This document shows positions 55,715 to 64,000 of a stretch of 64,000 nucleotides of DNA, piece after piece. Position 1 is the first letter of the stretch, and every line of letters begins with the position of its first letter. The DNA lies in assembly GCA_963735045.1 (NCBI GenBank), contig CAVTIZ010000003.1:806001-870000 (forward strand), given 5' to 3'. Source of the stretch: Salsipaludibacter sp963735045 (lineage in GTDB: Bacteria; Actinomycetota; Nitriliruptoria; Nitriliruptorales; Nitriliruptoraceae). The position numbers and the translations under genes are program-made. The notes below the pieces were generated by a model that ran no database searches, was not told the DNA's origin, and saw only the letters and a program-made list of their open reading frames with translations.

Positions 55715-56890
55715 GTGCGCTTCCGCCATCCCGACGGCAGCCTGGTCCACCTGTCGTACTGCTCCAACGTCCATCCCGCCGAGGACCTCGACGGCGTCGT
55801 CGGACAACTCGCCGACTGGGCGGTGCCGATCCGCGAGCGACTGGGGTGGTCGTTGCTCGGCGTCGGGCTGTGGCTGGCCGACGACGTGGCCCGCGAACTG
55901 GACGCGGACCCCGACGCCCGGGCACGGCTGCGCACCGCCGTCGCCGACGCCGGCTGCGAGGTCGTGACCCTCAACGGGTTCCCGCACGCCGGTTTCCACG
56001 ACGAGGTGGTCAAGCACCGGGTCTACGAGCCCGACTGGACCACCCGCCAACGCCAGGACCACACGCTTCGGCTGGCCCGCGTGCTGGCGTCGTTGCTGCC
56101 CGGGGACGTGCCCATGGGCAGCATCTCGACCCTGCCCCTGGGCTGGCGGACCGACTTCGACGAGGCCGCCACCGCGGCCGGACGGGCCGGGTTGGACCGC
56201 GTGGCCGCCGCCCTCGACGACCTCGAACGCGACACCGGCACCCGGATCGCGTTGGCCGTCGAGCCCGAGCCGGGCTGTCGGATCGAGGACACGAACCAGC
56301 TCGCCGACGTCCTGGACGGTGCCGACGGCGACCACCTCGGCGCCTGCCTCGACCTGTGCCACCTGGCCGTGCAGTTCGAGGACGCCACCGAGGCGCTGGC
56401 TCGCCTCGACCAGGCCGGTGTCGTGGTGCACAAGGCCCAGGTGTCGGCCGGGCTCCACCTGGCGGCCCCGGCGCGGGACCACCGTGGCACCGCCTCGGCC
56501 CATGCCGACTCGCCCTTCCTGCACCAGGTCCGGGAACGCGACGACGACGGGGCCCTGCGGTCCGCCGACGACCTGCCCGAGGCCCTGGCGGCGCCGTCGG
56601 ACGGTGGCCTGCCGGGGACGGGGACGTGGCGTGTCCACGTCCACCTGCCGGTCCACCACGACGACGCCGACACCACCCAGGCCGACCTGCGCGCGTCGTT
56701 GGCGGCGTTGGTGGGTGGCCCGACCTGCCGGGTCCGCCACCTCGACGTCGAGACCTACACCTGGCACGTGCTGCCCTCCGAACGCCGGGGGGCCCCCGAC
56801 GATCCGACCTCCCAGGTCGTCCACGGCATCGCCGCCGAGCTCGACTGGACCGCCGACCGACTGCGCGAGCTGGGCCTGGCCCCCGCCTGA
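55715..56890 (+). CDS. eboE: Metabolite traffic protein EboE (TIM-barrel, xylose-isomerase-like)
   Basis: 391 residues. SYCSNVHPAEDLDGVV, VVTLNGFPHAGFHDEVVK, GSISTLPLGWRTDF, AVEPEPGCRIEDTNQ, CLDLCHLAVQFED and VHVHLPVHHDD are typical of EboE. It begins with a GTG 3 bp after eboB. The spacer to eboF is 134 bp and contains the inverted repeat CGGGCCCC/GGGGCCCG, so eboF may be partly uncoupled. Confidence 0.88.
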   Translation: MRFRHPDGSLVHLSYCSNVHPAEDLDGVVGQLADWAVPIRERLGWSLLGVGLWLADDVARELDADPDARARLRTAVADAGCEVVTLNGFPHAGFHDEVVKHRVYEPDWTTRQRQDHTLRLARVLASLLPGDVPMGSISTLPLGWRTDFDEAATAAGRAGLDRVAAALDDLERDTGTRIALAVEPEPGCRIEDTNQLADVLDGADGDHLGACLDLCHLAVQFEDATEALARLDQAGVVVHKAQVSAGLHLAAPARDHRGTASAHADSPFLHQVRERDDDGALRSADDLPEALAAPSDGGLPGTGTWRVHVHLPVHHDDADTTQADLRASLAALVGGPTCRVRHLDVETYTWHVLPSERRGAPDDPTSQVVHGIAAELDWTADRLRELGLAPA

Positions 56891-57024
56891 CCGGGCCCCG
56901 CCCGTCCCGGCCCCGCCCGACCGGGGCCCGCCGCGACGACAGCCGCACCCCGCCCGTCCCGGCCCACCTGACCCCCGCCCCGACCACCACCGGCCCCACA
57001 CCCAGGCCCTGAGAGGCGCCACCG

Positions 57025-58461
57025 ATGACCGCCACCCCCACCTCCGACACCCCGACCACCGCGGCCGGCGAGCCGTCCCCCGACGGTCGTCGACCGGTCC
57101 TGCTGGTCAACGTGGTCGGCCTGACACCGGCACTGCTGGCCCATGCGCCACGCCTGCAGGCGATCGCGGCCGCGGGCTTCCACGCCCCGATGGACGGCAT
57201 CCTTCCGGCCGTGACCTGTTCGGCCCAGTCCACGATGCTGACCGGGACCGCGCCGTCCGACCACGGGATCGTGGGGAACGGGTGGTACTTCCGCGACCTC
57301 GGCGAGGTCTTCCTGTGGCGTCAGCACAACCGGCTGGTCCAGGGCGAGAAGGTGTGGGACGCCGCCCGCGCGATCGACCCCGACTACACCGTCGCCAACG
57401 TCTGCTGGTGGTACGCGATGGGCGCCGACACCGACTGGACGGTCACCCCCCGCCCGATCTACTACAGCGACGGTCGCAAGGAACCCGACTGCTACACCCG
57501 CCCGCCGGCCCTGCGCGACGAACTCACGCATGCCTTCGGCACGTTCCCACTGTTCACCTACTGGGGGCCGACCGCGGACCTGACGTCGTCACGATGGATC
57601 GCCCGTGCGGCCGCGCACCTGTTCAGCACCCGGCGACCCGACCTGACCCTGGTCTACCTGCCCCACCTCGACTACGACCTGCAGCGACACGGCCCCGACG
57701 GCCCCGAGGCGATCGCCGCGGTGCAGGAGGTCGACACCCTGGTCGGTGAACTGGCAGAGGGCGCCATCGCCCGGGGGGCGACGGTGGTGGTGACCAGCGA
57801 GTACGGCATCGAGCCGGCCGACCGACCGATCGACGTCAACCGGGCACTGCGCCGCGAGGGCCTGCTCGAGGTCTACACCCAGGACGGGATGGAGTACCTC
57901 GACCCCTGGGCGTCGCGTGCCTTCGCGGTGGCCGACCACCAGGTCGCCCACCTGTACGTGCATGACGAGGATCGCGACGCCGTCGCGCGGCTGGTCGGTG
58001 ACCTGCCGGGCGTGGACGAGGTGCTCGACGACGAGGGCAAGCGTGCGGCCGGGCTGGACCACGAACGGGCCGGCGACCTGGTCGCGGTGGCGGAGCCGGG
58101 GGCCTGGTTCACCTACTACTACTGGCTGGACGAGGGCCGGCGACCCGACTTCGCCACGCAGGTCGAGATCCATCGCAAGCCCGGGTACGACCCGGCCGAG
58201 TTGTTCTTCGACCCCGACGACCCGTTGGTGAAGGTGCGTGCGGGCGCCGCCCTGGCCCGCAAGAAGGCGGGTCTGCGCTACCGCATGGACGTCGTCCCGA
58301 CGGACCCGGCGCTCGTGCGCGGCACCCATGGTCGCCATCCGTCCGGCCCCGACCAGGGTCCGGTGCTGGTGTGCAGCGACCCGGACCTGGCGCGTGGGTC
58401 GTGGGCGCTGGCCGACGTCAAGGACCTCGTCCTGCGAGCGGGTGGGCTGGACGCCGGCTGA
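57025..58461 (+). CDS. eboF: Alkaline-phosphatase-superfamily protein EboF
   Basis: 478 residues. The nucleotide pyrophosphatase/phosphodiesterase fold is shown by TCSAQSTMLTGTAPSDHGIVG, YLPHLDYDLQRHGP and FAVADHQVAHLYV. Two metal-site motifs deviate: the early Asp position reads VNVVGLTP, and the usual Ser-Asp-His-Gly reads SEYGI. EboF proteins as I recall them share this pattern. ATG after GAGAGG. It ends the cluster and converges with idi. Confidence 0.85.
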   Translation: MTATPTSDTPTTAAGEPSPDGRRPVLLVNVVGLTPALLAHAPRLQAIAAAGFHAPMDGILPAVTCSAQSTMLTGTAPSDHGIVGNGWYFRDLGEVFLWRQHNRLVQGEKVWDAARAIDPDYTVANVCWWYAMGADTDWTVTPRPIYYSDGRKEPDCYTRPPALRDELTHAFGTFPLFTYWGPTADLTSSRWIARAAAHLFSTRRPDLTLVYLPHLDYDLQRHGPDGPEAIAAVQEVDTLVGELAEGAIARGATVVVTSEYGIEPADRPIDVNRALRREGLLEVYTQDGMEYLDPWASRAFAVADHQVAHLYVHDEDRDAVARLVGDLPGVDEVLDDEGKRAAGLDHERAGDLVAVAEPGAWFTYYYWLDEGRRPDFATQVEIHRKPGYDPAELFFDPDDPLVKVRAGAALARKKAGLRYRMDVVPTDPALVRGTHGRHPSGPDQGPVLVCSDPDLARGSWALADVKDLVLRAGGLDAG

Positions 58462-58483
58462 GCCGGCCACGACGCACCGGTGG

Positions 58484-59041
58484 TCAGTCCGGTCGCTCGG
58501 CGCGCCAGCGGTCGACGACGTCCAGGACGTGGTGCAGCCACGGCGTGACGGTGTCGGGTTGGTCCCGGCACCGTCGGCGGGCCTGGCCGGGGGTGACCCA
58601 GGCGAGGTCGTCGACCTCGTCCGGGTCCGGGGCCAGCCGGTCGTCGGTGACGCCCTCGACCACCACGACACGGTCGTACTCGCGCTCGACCAGGCCGGTG
58701 GCGGGGTCGTCGGCGCGGTACCAGAACGAGCCCGCGAGGTGCAGCAGGTCGTCATCGACCACCACGCCGAGCTCCTGGGGGACCCGGCGACGCACGGCGT
58801 CGGCCAGCGACTCCGTGGGTCGGGGATGGCTGCAGCAGGAGTTGGTCCAGCGACCCCCGAAGTGGTACTTGCCGACCGCGCGGCGTTGCAGCAGCATGCG
58901 CCCGTCGTCGTCGAGCAGCATCGCGGAGAAGGCGGCGTGCCAGTGTCCCGGGGTGCGGTGGGCGGCCAGCTTGGGCATGGCGCCGGTGGGCTCGCCCATG
59001 GCGTCGAGGAGGACCACGAGGTCGTCGTCGGTCGTGGTCAT
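58484..59041 (-). CDS. idi: Isopentenyl-diphosphate delta-isomerase, type I
   Basis: 185 residues. Interconverts IPP and DMAPP. Catalytic Cys in TNSCCSHPRP, acidic part in PQELGVV, and WVTPGQ near the end; LLQRRAVGKYHFGGRW is the nudix-fold part. ATG 59041 opens the family N-terminus (DDDLVVLLDAMGEPTG). It lies directly after the ebo cluster, converging with eboF across 22 bp. Confidence 0.93.
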   Translation of the reverse strand: MTTTDDDLVVLLDAMGEPTGAMPKLAAHRTPGHWHAAFSAMLLDDDGRMLLQRRAVGKYHFGGRWTNSCCSHPRPTESLADAVRRRVPQELGVVVDDDLLHLAGSFWYRADDPATGLVEREYDRVVVVEGVTDDRLAPDPDEVDDLAWVTPGQARRRCRDQPDTVTPWLHHVLDVVDRWRAERPD

Positions 59042-59200
59042 GACAGGGCCCGGTCGGTGGGGACGGGCGACGGTAGTGCCGGGGTGACCGGGCCGTGGTC
59101 CCCGGGGCGTGCGCCGTGTCGGCTCCCTCGACCCCATGTCGATTCCACGTCGGGTCGCGCGACGTCGGATCGGTTCGACGTCCGGCCGGCTCGACGTCGA

Positions 59201-59232
59201 GTCGGCTTGACCTCATGTCGGCTTGAAGTCAT
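59201..59232. repeat. 16-bp direct repeat upstream of the ABC exporter
   Basis: Two adjacent copies, GTCGGCTTGACCTCAT (59201-59216) and GTCGGCTTGAAGTCAT (59217-59232). The first spans the -35; upstream (59140-59200) are weaker GACGTCGG-type copies. An operator for a dimeric repressor is likely. Confidence 0.75.
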
Positions 59233-59237
59233 ACGAT
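59207..59237 (+). promoter_or_regulatory. Promoter of the ABC exporter operon
   Basis: -35 TTGACC (59207-59212) and -10 CATACG (17-bp spacer) or TACGAT (19-bp spacer), giving a leader of only about 5 to 10 nt or a leaderless message for ATG 59247. It is embedded in the 16-bp direct repeats. Confidence 0.55.
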
Positions 59238-59246
59238 CGCCGGTCG

Positions 59247-61187
59247 ATGTCTCCTCCTCCCGATCCCGACGCGCGATCCTGGTTGCGCAGCCATCCGCTG
59301 GTGCGGCTGGTCGGACGGCTGCGCCCGATCCGGTGGCAGGCGGCCGGGGCCTACGGTGCGATGCTGTTGGCCAGTGGCATCGCGCTGGTGGTCCCGCTGG
59401 CCCTGCGTGACGTCGTCGACGCGGCGATCGGGGAGCGGGCCGGGGCGCTGGACTTCCTCCCGGCCGGGCTGGACGACCGCCAGCGACTGCTGGTCGGGGC
59501 CGCGACGGTCGTCGCCCTGGCGATCCTGCGAGGGATCGTGTCCTTCTGGCAGCGCTACGGGACGGCCTGGGTGGGGCGGACCGTCGCCACCGACCTGCGC
59601 GGCGAACTGGTCGCGCACCTGCTGGATGCCGAGCAGGGCTTCCACGACCGCGCCAGCGTCGGCCAGTTGATGACCCGGGTCACCGACGACACCGAACAGG
59701 TGCGCGCGTTCGCCGCGACGGGCGTGGCCGAGTTGGCCAACATCGCCGCGCTGTTGGTCGGGACGTCGGTGCTGCTGTGGCAGGTGGACGCGACACTGGC
59801 GCCGATCGCGCTGGCCGCGATCCCGATCGTCGCCACCATGGCCGTGTGGGCCGCCCGGCTCCTCACGCCGCGGTTCCTCGCCCTGCAGCAGGCCCGCGGT
59901 GGGCTGTCCGCGCGACTCCAGGAGTCGCTGACCCAGGTGCGCATCGTGCAGGCCTTCCGGGCCGAGGAGCGCACGTCGGCGGCCTACGACGACCAGAACG
60001 AGATCGTGTTCGCCCACCGCATGGGCCTGGCGCGGGTGTTCACCACCGTGTTCCCGGCGATGAGCGCGGTGCTGGGCTGGACCACCGCCCTGGTGCTGCT
60101 GGTCGGTGGCCAGCAGGTCGCCGCCGGCCAGACCACCGTCGGGACCATCGCGGCGTTCTTCTCCTACATCGTCCTGCTGGGCCAGCCGGTCCGGCGGCTG
60201 GGGTTCCTGCTCAACCTGGCGTCGCGGGCCAGTGCGTCGGCCGGCCGGGTGTTCGGGCTGCTGGACCGCTCCACGGCGATGCCGTCGGGCACCGTCTCCG
60301 CGCCGTCGTCGGCGTTCCGGGGGCGGGTCGCGTGGGAGGACGTGCACTTCGGCTTCGGCGACACCCCCGTCCTGCGCGGGATCGACCTCGTGGTCGAACC
60401 CGGTGAGCACGTCGCGATCGTCGGTCGGTCGGGGAGCGGGAAGACCGCGCTCGTGTCGTTGCTGACACGGCTGTACGACCCGGACCGGGGCCGGGTGACG
60501 ATCGACGACGTCGACGTGTCCGACCTCGACGACGCTGCCCTGCGAACCACCGTCGCCACGGTCGAGCAGGAGGTCTTCCTGTTCTCGTCCTCCCTGCGCG
60601 ACAACGTGGCCTTCTCGCGCCCGGACGCCACCGAGGACGAGGTGCTGGCGGCCGGTCGGATCGCCGGCGTCGCCACCTTCGCCGACGACCTGCCCGACGG
60701 GTGGGACACCGTCGTGGGTGATCGTGGCATCACGCTGTCGGGCGGCCAGCGCCAGCGCGTCGCGCTGGCCCGGGCCCTCCTCGTGGGGGCACCCGTGCTG
60801 GTGCTCGACGACGCCGTGTCGGCCGTGGACGCCCGCACCGAGCGCGCCATCCGCACCGCCCTGGCCCAGGGAACGGCCCAGGGAATGGCCCCGGGGGCGG
60901 CCCAGGGCGACCCCGAGGTCGGCGCCGCGCGTGGGGGTCCCACGACCATCAGCGTCGCGCAGCGCCTGTCCACGATCCGGTCCGCGGACCGGATCGTCGT
61001 GGTCGAGGACGGTCGCATCGTGGAGCGGGGCACCCATGACCAGCTCGTCGACGCCGACGGTGCCTATGCCCGGTTGTTCCGCGAGGCCCTGCAGTTGGCG
61101 CCCGCGCCCGTCGGCGGCCCCGGCGCCCCGGACGCGCGTCGACCCGGCGACCCGGCGGCCGCGGGGCTGGCGAGGGACGCCTCGTGA
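59247..61187 (+). CDS. ABC exporter subunit 1 with degenerate ATP site
   Basis: 646 residues, a half transporter of six membrane segments and an ATPase. Walker A is GRSGSGKT and the signature is LSGGQRQR, but the Walker B end is LVLDDAVSAVDA (Asp where the catalytic Glu should be) and the H-loop reads VAQRLST (Gln for His). These changes mark the non-catalytic half of an asymmetric heterodimer. The partner overlaps its end by 4 bp. Cargo unknown: lipid, drug or peptide exporter. A Gln/Gly/Ala-rich insert lies between the D-loop and the H-loop. Confidence 0.92.
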   Translation: MSPPPDPDARSWLRSHPLVRLVGRLRPIRWQAAGAYGAMLLASGIALVVPLALRDVVDAAIGERAGALDFLPAGLDDRQRLLVGAATVVALAILRGIVSFWQRYGTAWVGRTVATDLRGELVAHLLDAEQGFHDRASVGQLMTRVTDDTEQVRAFAATGVAELANIAALLVGTSVLLWQVDATLAPIALAAIPIVATMAVWAARLLTPRFLALQQARGGLSARLQESLTQVRIVQAFRAEERTSAAYDDQNEIVFAHRMGLARVFTTVFPAMSAVLGWTTALVLLVGGQQVAAGQTTVGTIAAFFSYIVLLGQPVRRLGFLLNLASRASASAGRVFGLLDRSTAMPSGTVSAPSSAFRGRVAWEDVHFGFGDTPVLRGIDLVVEPGEHVAIVGRSGSGKTALVSLLTRLYDPDRGRVTIDDVDVSDLDDAALRTTVATVEQEVFLFSSSLRDNVAFSRPDATEDEVLAAGRIAGVATFADDLPDGWDTVVGDRGITLSGGQRQRVALARALLVGAPVLVLDDAVSAVDARTERAIRTALAQGTAQGMAPGAAQGDPEVGAARGGPTTISVAQRLSTIRSADRIVVVEDGRIVERGTHDQLVDADGAYARLFREALQLAPAPVGGPGAPDARRPGDPAAAGLARDAS

Positions 61188-62977
61188 CCACCTCACCGGA
61201 CGTGACCACGCCACCCCGCCACCTCGACACGGGCCCGATCAGACGGGTCATCGGCTGGCTGCGACCGCATCGCCTCGCGCTGGTGTGGGCCGGCTTCCTG
61301 ATGCTGTTCGTGACCGGAGCGGGGCTGGCCCGGCCGCAGTTGGTCGAACTGGCCATCGACCGTGGGATGCGGGGCGGCGAGGTTGCCGTCCTGCGGTGGG
61401 CCGTGGTGGGGTTCGCCGTGCTGGTCGCGGTCGAGAACGGCGCCGGCGCGCTGCAGCGCTACACGCTGATCCGCACGGGCGTGCGCGTCATCACCGACCT
61501 GCGCGACCGCCTCTTCGCCCACCTGCTCGCGCTCGGCCACGACTTCCACGACCGCAACCGTCCCGGCGACCTGATGGCGCGCATGACCAGCGACGCCGAG
61601 ACCCTCAGCGACTTCATCACGTGGTCGGTGATCACGACCCTGCAGTCCGTGCTGACCCTGGTCGGCATCGTGGTGATCCTGCTGCGCGAGGACGTCACGC
61701 TCACGTTCGCCGCCTTCCTGGTCGTGCCGCTGATGGCCGCGGCCACCTGGCGGTGGACCCGGGCGACGCGGGCCCGGTACGTGCGTGTGCGGGCCGCGAT
61801 CGGGGAGGTCTCGGCGCGTGCCGAGGAGTCCCTGGCCGGCATCCGCGTGGTCAAGGCGCTGCGCCAGGAGACCGCACAGCGCGACCGTTTCGACGACGCC
61901 AACGCCGACCAGCGCATCCAGGACCTCGGCACCGACCGGGTGTCCGCGGCGTTCTACCCCGTCATCGACGTCCTCAGTGACCTGGCCGTGGCGATCGTGC
62001 TGGGCATCGGGGGCCTGCGCGTGCTGGACGGGGAGCTGGACCCGGGTGCACTCGTGGCGATCATCCTCTACGTCCAGCAGTTCTTCGACCCGGTCCGCGA
62101 ACTCACGACCCGGCTGGACAGCGTGCAGGACGCGACGGCCGCCGGTGGTCGGATCCTGGAGGTGCTGGACACCGAGCCCAGCATCGTCGACGCCCCCGAC
62201 GCCGTGGACCTGCCCGACGTACGCGGCCACCTCCGGCTGGACGACGTCGCCTTCCGCTACGGCGACGGGCCCGAGGTCCTGCACGGCGTGGACCTGGACG
62301 TGCCGCCCGGGACCAGCCTGGCGCTGGTTGGTGAGACGGGCGCCGGCAAGACCTCCATCGCCCGTCTGCTCGGTCGCTTCTACGACGTCGACCGCGGGCG
62401 GGTCGAGATCGACGGCCACGACGTCCGGGACGTGACCCTGGACAGCCTTCGACGCCAGTTGGCCTGGGTGCCCCAGGAGGTCGGCCTGTTCCGCGGCACC
62501 GTGCGTGACAACCTGCGGTGGGGGCGGCCCGACGCCACGGACGACCAGGTCACGGCCGCGGCCCGCGCGGTCGGTGCCGACGAGCTGTTCCGGTCCCTGC
62601 CCGACGGCTACGACACCCGCCTGGACGAGGGCGGCGGGGGGCTGTCGGCCGGGGAACGCCAACTGGTCGCCTTCACGCGGGGACTGCTGACCGATCCGGC
62701 GGTCGTGGTGCTGGACGAGGCCACCGCCAACGTCGACGTCGCGACCGAGGCACGCATGCAGCGCGGGCTGCACCACTTCCTGGCCGGCCGCACCGCCGTG
62801 ATCATCGCCCATCGCCTGTCGACCATCGCCGGGGCCGACCAGATCGCGGTCATCGACGCCGGGCGCGTGCTCGAGCGGGGGACCCATGACCAGTTGCTGG
62901 CCGCCGACGGCGCCTACGCCCGGCTCTACACCGAACAACTCGCGGCCGAGGGGGTTGCGACCGCCGACGTCGCCTGA
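61184..62977 (+). CDS. ABC exporter subunit 2 (catalytic half)
   Basis: 597 residues from a GTG overlapping subunit 1. Six membrane segments then ATPase: Walker A GETGAGKT, Walker B VVVLDEATANVD with the catalytic Glu, H-loop IAHRLST, but the signature is LSAGERQL instead of LSGGQ. Together with subunit 1, one site (this Walker pair with the LSGGQ of subunit 1) is intact and the other is degenerate, as in TM287/288-type exporters. Confidence 0.92.
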   Translation: MTTSPDVTTPPRHLDTGPIRRVIGWLRPHRLALVWAGFLMLFVTGAGLARPQLVELAIDRGMRGGEVAVLRWAVVGFAVLVAVENGAGALQRYTLIRTGVRVITDLRDRLFAHLLALGHDFHDRNRPGDLMARMTSDAETLSDFITWSVITTLQSVLTLVGIVVILLREDVTLTFAAFLVVPLMAAATWRWTRATRARYVRVRAAIGEVSARAEESLAGIRVVKALRQETAQRDRFDDANADQRIQDLGTDRVSAAFYPVIDVLSDLAVAIVLGIGGLRVLDGELDPGALVAIILYVQQFFDPVRELTTRLDSVQDATAAGGRILEVLDTEPSIVDAPDAVDLPDVRGHLRLDDVAFRYGDGPEVLHGVDLDVPPGTSLALVGETGAGKTSIARLLGRFYDVDRGRVEIDGHDVRDVTLDSLRRQLAWVPQEVGLFRGTVRDNLRWGRPDATDDQVTAAARAVGADELFRSLPDGYDTRLDEGGGGLSAGERQLVAFTRGLLTDPAVVVLDEATANVDVATEARMQRGLHHFLAGRTAVIIAHRLSTIAGADQIAVIDAGRVLERGTHDQLLAADGAYARLYTEQLAAEGVATADVA

Positions 62978-63065
62978 CCCCCGCGGGCATGCCCGCTCGG
63001 GCGTGGTCCGGCGACCTGGACCGGGTCGCCCCGGGGCTGGCCGAGGGGACCCCGGAGGGCTCGCC

Positions 63066-63095
63066 GGGCGGCTCCGGGCGGCTCCGGGCGGCTCC
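63066..63095. repeat. 10-bp tandem repeat, three copies
   Basis: GGGCGGCTCC three times, 63066-63095, in the spacer before sufU. No function is apparent. Confidence 0.85.
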
Positions 63096-63162
63096 CGGGG
63101 GGCGCTGGTGACTCGGGTCCCCGGGTCGGCGGTGACCCCCGGGTGGCCATCGGGGTGCTCGG

Positions 63163-63168
63163 TACGCT
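63163..63168 (+). promoter_or_regulatory. Putative -10 element of sufU
   Basis: TACGCT, about 155 bp before the TTG of sufU, in GGTACGCTCGGGAACACC. Pattern only. Confidence 0.35.
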
Positions 63169-63324
63169 CGGGAACACCGAGGTCGGGGTCCACGTTGGTG
63201 GGGGTGGCGCCGGATCCCGGTTCCGGTCCCGTCGCGACGTGCACGTCGCGGTGGTGACCGTCCCGCCCGGCACCCGCCCGACCAGCACCCAGTTCCAGCA
63301 CCCAGTTCAGGACGGATCCCGACG

Positions 63325-63786
63325 TTGAGCCTCGAGGACATGTACCAGGACATCATCCTGGACCACTATCGCAAGCCCCACAACCGCGCTCCGGAACTCC
63401 CGGGCGAGGACGCGATGGTCCACCACTCCAACCCGTTGTGCGGGGACGAGATGGACCTGCGCATCCGCGTCGACGGCGACAACCTCGATGCCGTGGTGTT
63501 CGACGGTGACGGATGTTCGATCTCGCAGGCGTCGGCGTCGGCCATGACCCAGGCGGTCACCGGACGCGACCTCGACGACGTGCTCGACCTGTCCGAACAG
63601 TTCCGCCTGATGATGCACGGCGAGGAGCCGCCGAGGATCGACGACCTCGAGGACGGGATCGCCTTCCAGGGCGTCGCCAAGTTCCCCGTCCGGGTCAAGT
63701 GTGCGCTGCTGGGCTGGATGGCCGTCAAGGACGCCATCGAGACCTACCGCAGCGGCGACTCCGCCCACGCCGTCACCCACGAGTGA
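63325..63786 (+). CDS. sufU: SUF system NifU-type sulfur acceptor SufU
   Basis: 153 residues from a TTG. Zinc-containing acceptor of the SufS persulfide. Ligands Cys in NPLCGDEM, GDGCSISQASASAM and RVKCALLGW, with Asp in GDEM, as in SufU; LYQDIILDHYRKPHN-type N-terminus (DMYQDIILDHYRKPHN). It is 13 kb from sufS and is followed by the start of another gene, probably of the same pathway. Confidence 0.95.
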   Translation: MSLEDMYQDIILDHYRKPHNRAPELPGEDAMVHHSNPLCGDEMDLRIRVDGDNLDAVVFDGDGCSISQASASAMTQAVTGRDLDDVLDLSEQFRLMMHGEEPPRIDDLEDGIAFQGVAKFPVRVKCALLGWMAVKDAIETYRSGDSAHAVTHE

Positions 63787-63886
63787 CCGGGCCCCCGCGG
63801 CCGGGCCACACGGACCCGACGACGGACCCGACGACCGGGCCACCACGACTTCCGATCACGACCATCCCCACCACCGAGGACGTGTC

Positions 63887-64000
63887 ATGAGCACCACCGC
63901 CAGCAGCACTCCCACCAGCGGCGGCACCGACACCGCCGTCCAGCCCGACCAGGCGGCCGAGCAGGCCACGGTCGACTCCCTGGAGGCCCAGCGCCGCGCC
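63887..64000 (+). CDS. Unknown protein, 3' partial (possibly a DUF59/SufT-type Fe-S protein)
   Basis: Only 38 residues lie in the window: a Thr/Ser-rich start and then AAEQATVDSLEAQRRA. The identity cannot be read. In many actinobacteria the gene after sufU encodes a DUF59/SufT-like assembly factor; this is inferred only from position. The ATG follows GAGGACGTGTC. Confidence 0.5.
   Translation, partial: MSTTASSTPTSGGTDTAVQPDQAAEQATVDSLEAQRRA

Larger units (their letters stand above)
62978..63324. other. Intergenic region before sufU
   Basis: 347 bp without a gene. It contains the palindrome GCGGGCATGCCCGC (62983-62996, possible terminator), three copies of GGGCGGCTCC (63066-63095), the -10-like TACGCT (63163-63168), and two copies of CAGCACCCAGTTC (63283-63308) close to the sufU start. 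Confidence 0.7.

Noticed and set aside
59229..63301. Long minus-strand frames (661 and 702 residues) opposite the two ABC exporter genes
   Set aside because: Shadows of the coding strand; the plus-strand genes carry complete ATPase motifs.

Overview
The window is about 64 kb of very GC-rich, densely coded DNA, and most of what can be read is a bacterial chromosome rather than a plasmid, phage or island. The features that point to the phylum Actinomycetota are a PriA-like HisA, several ANTAR-output regulators, GTG/TTG starts with ATGA/GTGA overlaps, -10 elements of the TAnnnT type, and a SufR-SufBDCS-SufU iron-sulfur system. A deep-branching lineage (Nitriliruptoria/Acidimicrobiia-like) is possible, but I cannot prove it from sequence alone. 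No phage genes, transposases, CRISPR array or replication origin were found.

Layout. 1-7.2 kb: the end of an alanine-dehydrogenase/CEOS-like gene, RNase PH and the RdgB house-cleaning pyrophosphatase, an epimerase plus serine hydrolase on the other strand, then an Lrp-type regulator divergent from a dimethylargininase/ornithine aminotransferase pair. 7.2-12.8 kb: tRNA-Leu(UAG), a 75-bp tandem repeat, a phosphoglycerate dehydrogenase fused to a ParB/Srx-fold serine-kinase-like domain, polyphosphate kinase with a disturbed N-terminus, and a YihY membrane protein. 13-31.3 kb: histidine and tryptophan biosynthesis (hisD, hisC, hisB, hisH, then hisA, hisF, hisI-trpE-trpC-trpB-trpA), interrupted by three tandem GAF-ANTAR regulators, an FHA-LuxR regulator with a small partner, DUF427, HAD and zinc-ribbon genes. 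31.3-35.4 kb: a glycine betaine/choline-type ABC transporter whose ATPase and first permease carry six apparent indels within 0.8 kb.

35.5-44 kb: tRNA-Leu(CAA), a coiled-coil protein, an ANTAR response regulator, a methylcrotonyl-CoA carboxylase-type beta subunit, a YqeY protein, an 11-mer-repeat amphipathic protein behind a clear promoter, two poorly understood small genes and RecD2. 44-50.2 kb: sufR-sufB-sufD-sufC-sufS. 50.2-58.5 kb: a GNAT acetyltransferase and an ebo-type cluster (inositol-phosphate-synthase-like cyclase, UbiA-type EboC, sugar isomerase, EboA, EboB, EboE, EboF). 58.5-64 kb: IPP isomerase, an asymmetric heterodimeric ABC exporter, sufU and the start of a further gene.

How the genes work together. 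The his and trp blocks make two amino acids, and a PriA-type HisA could serve both pathways because no trpF is present. The suf genes form one Fe-S assembly pathway split into two blocks about 13 kb apart by the ebo cluster, idi and the exporter. The ebo cluster probably builds or moves a prenylated, cyclitol-derived small molecule; IPP isomerase next to it could feed prenyl precursors and the exporter could act downstream, but both links rest on position only. The most unusual single protein is the SerA-serine kinase fusion, and the most interesting multi-gene system is the variant ebo cluster.
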